A stretch of 6,494 nt of DNA, taken from positions 1 through 6,494 of the forward strand of contig CAMWRL010000102.1 in NCBI GenBank assembly GCA_947176685.1. The letters are read 5' to 3'. Both the position numbers and the translations under genes were made by a program. Within the stretch, counting starts at the first letter, position 1, and every line of letters begins with the position of its first letter. The stretch comes from an uncultured Ruminococcus sp. (GTDB lineage: Bacteria; Bacillota; Clostridia; Oscillospirales; Ruminococcaceae). Of this stretch, positions 1 through 6,145 are shown piece by piece. Under the pieces are notes generated by a model that worked only from the letters and a program-made list of their open reading frames with translations, did no database searches and was not told the DNA's origin.

Positions 1-1
1 C

Positions 2-1744
2 AATAAAAAACACCACCTTTCGGACGGCTCGTCCCGCATAAAAAAGAAAATCGCTGTCTTAGGCGGCTCGACAACCAACGATGTTGTATCGGCTCTTGAA
101 TTATTCCTGCTGAACTTCGGCATAGAACCGGAATTTTACCAGTCCGAATACAATAAATTCTATGAAGATGCCGTTTTCGGTTCACCGGAACTTGACAGTT
201 TCAGTCCGGACATAATCTACATTCACACAACGTCAAGAAATCTGACTATGATTCCGGAAAGCCCCTCGGAAACTCCGGAACAGATTCAGGAAAGACTTGA
301 CGGACAGTTTGAATATTTCAAGCAGATATGGATTAGCCTTATGCAGAAATTCTCCTGTCCTATTATCCAGAATAACTTTGAACTTCCGTTATTCCGGCAC
401 TCCGGCAGTTATGACGGCTGGGGCTACTCCGGCACGGGGGCTTTCATAAACCGCCTTAACGTGATGTTTTCGGACTACGCACGCAGAAACAACGGTTTCT
501 ACATCAACGACATCAACTATTTATCATCAGTTATCGGTTTGACAAGGTGGCACGACCCCGAAGCGTGGTTTCTGTATAAGTACGCCGTCCGTGCGGAAGT
601 CATTCCGGATTTGGCGTACAGCGTGGCTTGTATAATAAAATCCGTCTACGGCAAAAACCAGAAAGTCATTGACCTTGACTTGGACAACACCCTATGGGGC
701 GGCGTAATCGGCGATGACGGTCAGGAAGGTATAGAACTGGGCGTTGAAACCGCTGTAGGACAGTCGTTCAGCGAGTTCCAGACATTCATAAAGGATTATA
801 AAAATTACGGCGTACTGCTTGCGGTATGCTCAAAAAATGACGAGGAAAACGCCTTGTCTGGACTCAATCACCCGAGCAGTGTTCTTAAACCTGACGACTT
901 TGTTTCCATAAAAGCCAATTGGAACAGCAAAGACCTCAATATCGAACAGTCCGCAAATGAAATCGGTCTGCTTGCTGAAAGCTTCGTCTTTGTGGACGAC
1001 AATCCGGCAGAATGCGCCATAGTAAATGCACAGCTTCCGTATGTCCCGACCGTCAACCTTACATCTGTCGGGGACGCTATGTACATACTGTCAAGAAGCG
1101 GTTTCTTTGAAGTGACTTCCATTTCCGAAGACGACCTGCACCGCAGTGAAATGTACTCCGCCAACGCAAAACGCAACGCCCAGCAGAAAAGTTTCACGGA
1201 CTACAACGATTATTTACTAAGCCTTGATATGAACGCAAGTATAACGGACTTCCTGCCCGTGTACCTACAGAGAATAACGCAGCTTACAAACAAAAGCAAT
1301 CAGTTCAATGTTACCACAAGGCGTTACTCGGAATCCGAAATGAAAGAAGTCGCAGAAAGTCCCGACCATATAAGGCTCTGCGGACAGCTTTCGGACAAGT
1401 TCGGAGATAATGGCATTGTATCGGTTGTTATAGGACGCTGTGAAAATACTACCCTGCATATTGAGCTGTGGCTTATGAGCTGCCGTGTACTCAAAAGAGA
1501 TATGGAGATTGCTATGCTTGACCAACTCGTTAAACAGTGCCGTGAACGTGGCATTACAAAAATTATGGGCTACTATTACAGAACTCCGAAAAATAATATG
1601 GTGTCTGAACTTTTCGGGACATTCGGCTTCACAAACGAAATCAGGTCTGAAAACGGCGATTCCGTATGGAGTCTGGACATAGCCTCATATACAGACAAAA
1701 ATCATGTAATAAAAGTAAATGAAAAGGAGTTAAATTATGAATAA
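2..1744 (+). CDS. FkbH-like HAD-family protein (HAD-IIIC), probable glyceryl-ACP synthase; 5' end outside the window
   Basis: The frame is open from base 2 with no in-frame start before ATG 248. The codons ahead of that ATG encode a typical FkbH N-terminal domain (IAVLGGSTTNDV, NFGIEPEFYQSEYN, PDIIYIHTTSRN), so the gene begins upstream and 248 is an internal Met. 580 codons are visible; by comparison with family members perhaps 30-50 are missing. The order is an SGNH-like N-terminal domain, then a HAD phosphatase-like core with DLDNTLWGG (DxDxT nucleophile Asp codon at 677), CSKND and FVFVDDNPAE. A C-terminal GNAT-like region follows, with NKSNQFNVTTRRY, DKFGDNGIVSVV and LMSCRVLKRDME. Characterised FkbH proteins dephosphorylate 1,3-bisphosphoglycerate and transfer the glyceryl group to an ACP. 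The ACP gene overlapping its 3' end by 8 nt fits that role. No catalytic residue appears lost. The family assignment is firm, but the final product is unknown. Cytosolic: no signal or membrane segment is seen. Confidence 0.93.
   Translation, partial: NKKHHLSDGSSRIKKKIAVLGGSTTNDVVSALELFLLNFGIEPEFYQSEYNKFYEDAVFGSPELDSFSPDIIYIHTTSRNLTMIPESPSETPEQIQERLDGQFEYFKQIWISLMQKFSCPIIQNNFELPLFRHSGSYDGWGYSGTGAFINRLNVMFSDYARRNNGFYINDINYLSSVIGLTRWHDPEAWFLYKYAVRAEVIPDLAYSVACIIKSVYGKNQKVIDLDLDNTLWGGVIGDDGQEGIELGVETAVGQSFSEFQTFIKDYKNYGVLLAVCSKNDEENALSGLNHPSSVLKPDDFVSIKANWNSKDLNIEQSANEIGLLAESFVFVDDNPAECAIVNAQLPYVPTVNLTSVGDAMYILSRSGFFEVTSISEDDLHRSEMYSANAKRNAQQKSFTDYNDYLLSLDMNASITDFLPVYLQRITQLTNKSNQFNVTTRRYSESEMKEVAESPDHIRLCGQLSDKFGDNGIVSVVIGRCENTTLHIELWLMSCRVLKRDMEIAMLDQLVKQCRERGITKIMGYYYRTPKNNMVSELFGTFGFTNEIRSENGDSVWSLDIASYTDKNHVIKVNEKELNYE
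1724..1729 (+). promoter_or_regulatory. Ribosome binding site of the ACP gene
   Basis: AAGGAG lies 7 nt before the ATG at 1737, inside the last codons of the FkbH-like gene. It fixes the ACP start and gives an ATGAATAA stop/start overlap, the arrangement expected for translational coupling. Confidence 0.85.
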
Positions 1745-1979
1745 GAATCAAATTGTTAAAAGACTTACGGAAGTTTTCAGGGACGTTTTCGGTGACGATT
1801 CAATCGTTATAACCGAAAAAACTACCGCCAATGACATTGATGACTGGGACAGCATTGAACATATCCACCTCATAGGAGCTGTTGAGGAAGAATTTGGTAT
1901 GCGTTTCAAGATGCGTGAAGTTTCGGGTATGAAAAACGTCGGCGAAATGATGGACATAATCGCACAAAGGGGCGAATAA
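1737..1979 (+). CDS. Acyl carrier protein, likely partner of the FkbH-like protein
   Basis: The 80-residue acidic protein has the size and helical pattern of a stand-alone acyl carrier protein. The attachment site is WDSIEHI, with Ser39 expected to carry 4'-phosphopantetheine. The usual DSL is DSI here, which is common in discrete ACPs. The flanking pattern (TxxANDIDDWDS, then VEEEFGMRF) also fits the family. It is a dedicated carrier rather than an obvious fatty-acid AcpP, because it overlaps the FkbH-like gene by 8 nt and no fatty-acid genes are nearby. The probable role is to hold the glyceryl unit as a thioester for transfer to an unidentified acceptor. It needs a phosphopantetheinyl transferase encoded elsewhere. 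Its TAA stop shares one base with the next gene's start (TAATG). ACP identity is firm; the glyceryl cargo is inferred from context. Confidence 0.93.
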   Translation: MNKNQIVKRLTEVFRDVFGDDSIVITEKTTANDIDDWDSIEHIHLIGAVEEEFGMRFKMREVSGMKNVGEMMDIIAQRGE

Positions 1980-2758
1980 TGAAAAAAATCCGGCTGTTAT
2001 ACATACTGTCGGCAATCGTGGGGCTTTATGCATGGGGATTTGCTTTACAGACAGTCCACTACAATGTTAAGTCTGAAAAAACAGATGGTCTGCGGATTGT
2101 ATTCATTTCAGACCTGCACAACTGCTCTTACGGCGGCAAAGACCAGTCCGGCATAATTAAAAAAATTGAAAGCGCACAGCCGGATTTGGTACTTTTCGGC
2201 GGTGATGTCATAGACCACGTAAACGGTACGGAAAACGCCCTTACACTTATGAAGTATGTCGCCGGAAAATACCCCTGTGCCTACTCCGCAGGAAATCACG
2301 AATCCTACCGTGACGATTTGCAGCAGTTCTATACGGACGTTGCAGATACCGGAGTTACTGTACTTGACGACACTTATACAGACCTTGAAATAAATGACTG
2401 CAAAGTTCGTATATACGGTGTTGTCAATTCAGTATACAGCAATATCACTCCCGAAACTCCCAGCAACTATTATAATATACTCCTGCTGCACGAACCCCAG
2501 CAATTTGTACGGTATACAAAGGATTTCGACCTCATACTGTCCGGACACGCCCACGGCGGTCAATGGCGGCTGCCGCTGATTCTTGAACAGGGATTCTATG
2601 CCCCTGACCAGGGGCTTTTTCCCCAATATACCAACGGTCAATACGAATACGGCATCGACAACCATATTATAAGCCGTGGTCTTGCACGTCCGCTGAGAAT
2701 GATTTTAATCCCCCGAATATTCAACCGTCCCGAACTGTCAGTAATAGACATTTCCTGA
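1979..2758 (+). CDS. Membrane-anchored calcineurin-like metallophosphoesterase (YkuE/LpxG-like)
   Basis: The 259-residue protein has the full metallophosphoesterase motif series: FISDLHN (Asp45, His47), GGDVID (Asp76), GNHE (Asn106, His107), LLHEP (His171) and SGHAHGGQ (His190, His192). All expected dinuclear metal ligands are present, so it should be active. Residues about 6-23 form one hydrophobic segment after MKKIR, which fits a signal anchor placing the catalytic domain outside the membrane. No twin-arginine motif is seen, unlike Tat-exported YkuE of Bacillus. Related proteins are phosphodiesterases or pyrophosphatases acting at the envelope; the substrate cannot be read from the sequence. 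The start overlaps the ACP stop by 1 nt and has AAAGGGG at 1966-1972, so it is the third gene of the unit. A role in processing the surface molecule that receives the glyceryl group is possible but unproven. Confidence 0.9.
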   Translation: MKKIRLLYILSAIVGLYAWGFALQTVHYNVKSEKTDGLRIVFISDLHNCSYGGKDQSGIIKKIESAQPDLVLFGGDVIDHVNGTENALTLMKYVAGKYPCAYSAGNHESYRDDLQQFYTDVADTGVTVLDDTYTDLEINDCKVRIYGVVNSVYSNITPETPSNYYNILLLHEPQQFVRYTKDFDLILSGHAHGGQWRLPLILEQGFYAPDQGLFPQYTNGQYEYGIDNHIISRGLARPLRMILIPRIFNRPELSVIDIS

Positions 2759-2771
2759 CATTGAAACTCAA

Positions 2772-2816
2772 TCCGGCAGAATGTGACACGAAAAGTCTTG
2801 AATTTTTTCTGCCGGA
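2772..2816. repeat. Perfect 10-bp inverted repeat upstream of the methyltransferase gene
   Basis: TCCGGCAGAA (2772-2781) and TTCTGCCGGA (2807-2816) are exact reverse complements separated by 25 nt. The right arm sits between the -35 and -10 boxes of the predicted promoter. The T-run precedes the right arm instead of following it and the loop is long, so an intrinsic terminator is unlikely. A protein-binding operator or a looped DNA site is possible. Confidence 0.6.
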
Positions 2817-2826
2817 ATGCTATAAT
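2798..2826 (+). promoter_or_regulatory. Vegetative-type promoter for the rRNA methyltransferase unit
   Basis: TTGAAT (2798-2803) and TATAAT (2821-2826, perfect -10) are separated by exactly 17 nt. TGC immediately before the -10 matches an extended -10 element. Transcription should start near 2832-2834, giving a leader of about 40 nt. This separates the methyltransferase pair from the FkbH/ACP/phosphoesterase unit, although no convincing terminator lies between them, so read-through remains possible. Confidence 0.8.
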
Positions 2827-2840
2827 CAGACAAAAGAAAA

Positions 2841-2862
2841 GGAGCTGGGAATTTTAATTCTC
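2841..2862 (+). promoter_or_regulatory. Distant Shine-Dalgarno sequence with intervening hairpin
   Basis: GGAG (2841-2844, in the context AAAAGGAG) is the only good ribosome binding site before the ATG at 2873, but it is 28 nt away. Bases 2847-2852 (GGGAAT) can pair with 2857-2862 (ATTCTC... read as ATTCTC with one G-U pair) around a 4-nt loop. This would leave about 12 nt between GGAG and the start. An in-frame TAA at 2855-2857 excludes a longer N-terminus. The AT-rich hairpin is weak, so this is a tentative call. Confidence 0.4.
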
Positions 2863-2872
2863 TGTAAATACT

Positions 2873-3616
2873 ATGAATAACGAAAAAAACATCAATGAAA
2901 ATATAGTCGGACGTAATCCGGTTATTGAAGCCCTCAAGTCCGGTACGCCAATAGACACTGTATATATTGACGGAAACGGCGGCAGTTTGGGACTTATACG
3001 CCGTCTCGCCAAAGAAAAAAATATAGTCGTAAAGGACGCTCAGGACAAGAAACTTTCACAGCTTGCCGGAGGTGCTTCACATCAGGGCGTTGTGGCTGTC
3101 GGAGCCTGCGGCGAATATGTCTCCGTTGAGGAAATCCTCGAAGTCTCTCGAAAAAAAGGTACTAAGCCGTTTATAATAATATGCGACGAAATCGAAGACC
3201 CTCATAATTTAGGAGCTATTATCCGTACCGCTGAAACCGCCGGAGCAGACGGCATTATTATTCCAAAACGCAGAAGTGCTTCGCTCAACGCAACTGTCGC
3301 AAAGACTTCGGCAGGTGCTGTAAGCTATGTACCTGTTGCGAGAGTCTCAAATCTTGCGGCTTGTATAGACACTCTAAAAGACAACGGCGTGTGGATTTAC
3401 GGCACGGACGCTTCCGGCACAGACTACTGTCAGACGGACTTTACCGGAAGTATGGCTCTTGTAATCGGTTCGGAAGGCTTCGGAATCAGCCGTCTTATCC
3501 AGAAAAAATGCGATTTTATGGTAAAACTCCCGATGTACGGAAATATCAACTCACTTAATGCATCTGTTGCCGCCGGAATCTTTATGTACGAAGTCCTCAG
3601 ACAACGGCGTTTATAA
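2873..3616 (+). CDS. rlmB: 23S rRNA (guanosine-2'-O)-methyltransferase, RlmB/TrmH (SpoU) family
   Basis: The 247-residue protein has the usual RlmB length and both parts of the family. An N-terminal RNA-binding substrate domain spans about residues 10-80 (IVGRNPVIEALKSG, ASHQGVVA). A C-terminal SPOUT methyltransferase domain follows from about residue 98. Motif 1 is DEIEDPHNLGAIIRTAE (Asn112, Arg118), motif 2 is LVIGSEGFGISRL (Glu201) and motif 3 is LPMYGNINSLNASVAA (Asn229). These form the trefoil-knot S-adenosylmethionine pocket and active site. RlmB methylates the ribose of a conserved guanosine in the 23S rRNA peptidyl-transferase loop (G2251 in E. coli). A related 23S or tRNA target within the SpoU family cannot be excluded. 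ATG 2873 is the only start available after the in-frame stop at 2855. It is transcribed from its own promoter, with the next gene 12 nt downstream. Confidence 0.92.
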   Translation: MNNEKNINENIVGRNPVIEALKSGTPIDTVYIDGNGGSLGLIRRLAKEKNIVVKDAQDKKLSQLAGGASHQGVVAVGACGEYVSVEEILEVSRKKGTKPFIIICDEIEDPHNLGAIIRTAETAGADGIIIPKRRSASLNATVAKTSAGAVSYVPVARVSNLAACIDTLKDNGVWIYGTDASGTDYCQTDFTGSMALVIGSEGFGISRLIQKKCDFMVKLPMYGNINSLNASVAAGIFMYEVLRQRRL

Positions 3617-3621
3617 AGGAG
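3615..3621 (+). promoter_or_regulatory. Ribosome binding site of the P-type ATPase-like gene
   Basis: AAAGGAG lies 7 nt before the ATG at 3629 and overlaps the methyltransferase stop codon (3614-3616). It fixes the start of the long ORF and indicates co-translation with the upstream gene. Confidence 0.85.
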
Positions 3622-3628
3622 TGATATT

Positions 3629-6067
3629 ATGCCCGATAAAAAACCTACTGTTGAAGATATTCTTGACGAATACTCTCCGGAAAAATCCGGAAAAAAATCC
3701 GGTGTTGCCACAGTTCCGAAGCCGACTTCGCACGAGAAAAATCTCTGGGATGATGACGCTCTCCGGTCTGCTGACGAACCGCCCCAGAAACGTTCAAACC
3801 GTAAAATAACGGTTCTCAACGGAGCTGTTGACGCTGACGGAAATCCCCGTCCGGCTGTCTATAACAGCACCGTTATAAACACTCATATGAGTACGGACGA
3901 TATTTCAAAAATACGCCGTATGACAGAATCCACAAGGGCAAGGGAAGCCGCTGAACTTCAGAAAAGCAGGAATCACCGCAAAAAAGAGATTGACTATACA
4001 TACAAAAAGGAAACTCCGGACGGCGAATATATGTATACACCTCCGGTATTCAAAAAGAAAAAACGCAGCCGTGCGGCAATCGTTGCAGAAGCCGAAGACC
4101 CAGAAAATTTAAAACTTATTACGGATATTGTCCCCCGTCCTGCTATAGAAGCCGCTGCAAAATATTCCAGCCGCAAACCTAAAAATCCCCGTCAGAAAGT
4201 AGTCTACAGTCCGGAACCCGACACCAGCGAAATAGATATACATATTGAACCTTTGCCGGAAGTAAAGGAAGAAACTGAAACTTCCACCAAAAAACGCACC
4301 AGACGTATAGTTGACTTCAACTATTACGGTGACGTTGAAGACGTTGGAAAAGACATTCAGGAACTTAAAAGCATAATTACAACACGTATGACAATACTTT
4401 TTTTAGCGGCATTTTTCAGTCTGTACATTACTTTTATGAACCAGATTGATTTACCTATTGTGGACTTCCTCAGCAAAAAAAATATGCCTTTATATCTCGG
4501 AGTGCATCTTGCTGCCGGACTTATTGCCGTAATTTCATCGCTTGCCGTGATTTCAAAGGGACTTAAAAATCTCTTTTCCTTTAAAGCCGACAGCGATTCA
4601 ATGACTTCCGTGACTGCTATAACCTGTCTTATTTCAATACTGCCGTCTTTCGCAAATCCCGACTCAATTATTGCAGAACGCATTTATATGCCTGTCGGAA
4701 TCCTCGCCCTGCTGTCAAACGCCATAGGAAAATACCTGATTCTGCAACGTGCCGAAAGAAATTTCAAACTTGTCTCAAAGAAAGACTTCAACCGCAACGG
4801 TATAGTCTATGTCCGTGACGAGGAAAGGGCAGAACGTCTGACCCGGGGTACTCTGGGAGATTTTCCCATACTTGCGTCAATACGTAAAACAGATTTCCTT
4901 ACGGACTTCCTGAAATACACCTATTCTTCCGACATCACCGACAAGTATTGCAGAAAAGCAACTCCGATATGTCTCATAATTTCGGCTGTAATTTCATTCG
5001 TGATAACGTTTTTCTGTAAAGAGTCCCTGCTTACTGTTGATGCGCTTTCTTTCGGACTGTCAATATTCAGCCTGCTGATATGTACAACCTCCTGCATAGC
5101 AATGCCGTTTGTAGCCAACGTGCCTCTTGAAAGAGTCTCCAACCGCACGCTTATAAAAAAAGGCGTTATGCTGGGTTATCAGAGTGTTGACGATTTCTAT
5201 GACACTAACTCCATTCTTGTAAACACTGATACGCTTTTTCCTGCACACTCGATACAGCTCAGCGGTGTAAAGGTCTTTTCCAACACAAAAGTAAATGAGG
5301 CTCTCCTTGAAGCCGCAAGCCTTACAACCCACGCCGGCAGTGTAATGAGACATCTTTTCAGTGACGTTGTTGACGAAAATAACGATATTCTTTATAATAT
5401 CCAGAATTTTTCATATGAGGAGTCTATGGGACTATGCGGCTGGATTCACAACAGGCGTGTGCTTTTCGGCAACCGTGAACTTATGCATAGTCACAATATC
5501 GAAGGTCTTCCGACCAAAACCAAAGAAGCTGAATACATCAGCAGCGGACAAGAAGCTATGTATCTTTCGATTTCTGGAAATATAGCCGCACTGTTCACAG
5601 TTGAAATTCACGCCGACCGTGAAGTAAGGCGTTGGGCGAGACAGCTTGCGAAACACAAAATTTTTATGATTATGAAAAGCGTTGACCCGTGTCTTGCTCC
5701 GGAAAAAATATCAACACTTTTCGGAATATCAAGAAGTATGTTCAGGGTACTTCCCAAAAAGCTCCACGAGGACTTCGACAGGGAAACCAAGAAAACTGTA
5801 CGTTTAAGTGCGTCAATGGCGTGTTCCGGTAAATTCTCATCATTCGCCCAGCTCATTATCGGCACTAAAGTGGTACACTCCGCATCGGTTCTGGGACTTA
5901 TTTTCCAGACAGTTTCAATTATACTTGGTTTCATACTCGGTACTCTGCTTATTATTTCAAAGGCTTTCCAGTTCAATTACGTCTATATGTCGGCGGCGGC
6001 AATCGTGGTCTATAACCTTGCCTGTACGCTGTTCACGTATATTGCGCTGTGTTCAAAAAAATTCTGA
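3629..6067 (+). CDS. Degenerate P-type (P1B-like) ATPase homologue, probable pseudo-ATPase membrane protein
   Basis: The intact 812-residue protein has three parts. Residues 1-250 are hydrophilic, rich in Lys, Glu and Pro, and probably disordered. Residues 251-500 hold six membrane segments (about 253-275, 287-309, 326-342, 351-373, 443-462, 471-494) with a short soluble loop at 374-442. Residues 495-750 are cytosolic, followed by membrane segments at about 753-777 and 783-806. This 2+2+2+2 layout with two soluble insertions matches P1B ATPases. Local matches are RTLIKKGVMLGYQSVDDF before the phosphorylation site, VLFGNRELMHSHNI (normally VLVGNxxLMxxxGI) and FRVLPKKLHED (normally VLPEDK). Catalytic motifs are missing: DKTGT is replaced around NTDTLF (Asn532), CPx by SCIAMPF (488-494), TGD by MKSVD, and no TGE or GDGxNDxPAL is seen. 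The frame is intact, so it is a maintained protein rather than decay. Transport is unlikely; a structural, sensing or scaffold role is inferred. It follows the methyltransferase gene by 12 nt. Confidence 0.72.
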   Translation: MPDKKPTVEDILDEYSPEKSGKKSGVATVPKPTSHEKNLWDDDALRSADEPPQKRSNRKITVLNGAVDADGNPRPAVYNSTVINTHMSTDDISKIRRMTESTRAREAAELQKSRNHRKKEIDYTYKKETPDGEYMYTPPVFKKKKRSRAAIVAEAEDPENLKLITDIVPRPAIEAAAKYSSRKPKNPRQKVVYSPEPDTSEIDIHIEPLPEVKEETETSTKKRTRRIVDFNYYGDVEDVGKDIQELKSIITTRMTILFLAAFFSLYITFMNQIDLPIVDFLSKKNMPLYLGVHLAAGLIAVISSLAVISKGLKNLFSFKADSDSMTSVTAITCLISILPSFANPDSIIAERIYMPVGILALLSNAIGKYLILQRAERNFKLVSKKDFNRNGIVYVRDEERAERLTRGTLGDFPILASIRKTDFLTDFLKYTYSSDITDKYCRKATPICLIISAVISFVITFFCKESLLTVDALSFGLSIFSLLICTTSCIAMPFVANVPLERVSNRTLIKKGVMLGYQSVDDFYDTNSILVNTDTLFPAHSIQLSGVKVFSNTKVNEALLEAASLTTHAGSVMRHLFSDVVDENNDILYNIQNFSYEESMGLCGWIHNRRVLFGNRELMHSHNIEGLPTKTKEAEYISSGQEAMYLSISGNIAALFTVEIHADREVRRWARQLAKHKIFMIMKSVDPCLAPEKISTLFGISRSMFRVLPKKLHEDFDRETKKTVRLSASMACSGKFSSFAQLIIGTKVVHSASVLGLIFQTVSIILGFILGTLLIISKAFQFNYVYMSAAAIVVYNLACTLFTYIALCSKKF

Positions 6068-6145
6068 AACCAATAAACGCCGCTGCTGAATACAGATACA
6101 GAACAGTACGGCAACAGATTATAAAATCTGAAAGGAGTCCACAAA
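6068..6145 (+). other. Short intergenic gap with a small hairpin before the next gene
   Basis: The 78-nt gap has no convincing promoter or terminator. CAGATT (6115-6120) and AATCTG (6125-6130) form a 6-bp stem with an ATAA loop directly next to the ribosome binding site. The absence of a clear promoter suggests that the following gene is read from upstream, but this is weak evidence. Confidence 0.4.
6131..6137 (+). promoter_or_regulatory. Ribosome binding site of the tandem-repeat protein gene
   Basis: AAAGGAG lies 8 nt before the ATG at 6146. It supports + strand translation of this ORF over the opposite-strand open frame across the same repeats. Confidence 0.8.

Noticed and set aside
248..250. 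ATG as the start of the FkbH-like gene.
   Set aside because: The same frame is open back to base 2 and encodes conserved FkbH N-terminal sequence (IAVLGGSTTND, PDIIYIHTTSRN). No ribosome binding site is evident before 248.
1001..1014. AATCCGGCAGAATG occurs here in the FkbH-like gene and again at 2770-2783 in the intergenic region.
   Set aside because: The first copy encodes the conserved DNPAE motif with the region's usual codons, and TCCGG-type words are frequent throughout. Chance similarity is the simpler reading.
2772..2816. Rho-independent terminator after the metallophosphoesterase gene.
   Set aside because: The stem is good, but the loop is 25 nt and the T-run comes before the right arm, not after it, on the + strand. 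The - strand reading also lacks a following T-run.
2851..2880. Ten-codon leader ORF starting at ATT 2851, correctly spaced from GGAG and ending in an ATGAATAA overlap with the rlmB start.
   Set aside because: The overlap mimics the FkbH/ACP junction, but it needs a very rare ATT start and the short peptide shows no attenuator-like codon run. It remains an alternative explanation for the distant ribosome binding site.
3430..3819. 129-codon open frame on the - strand across the rlmB/ATPase-like junction.
   Set aside because: It lies opposite two well-supported genes, and its product has no recognisable domain.
6120..6125. TATAAA as a -10 box for the repeat-protein gene.
   Set aside because: No acceptable -35 lies 16-18 nt upstream, and the implied transcript would start inside the ribosome binding site.
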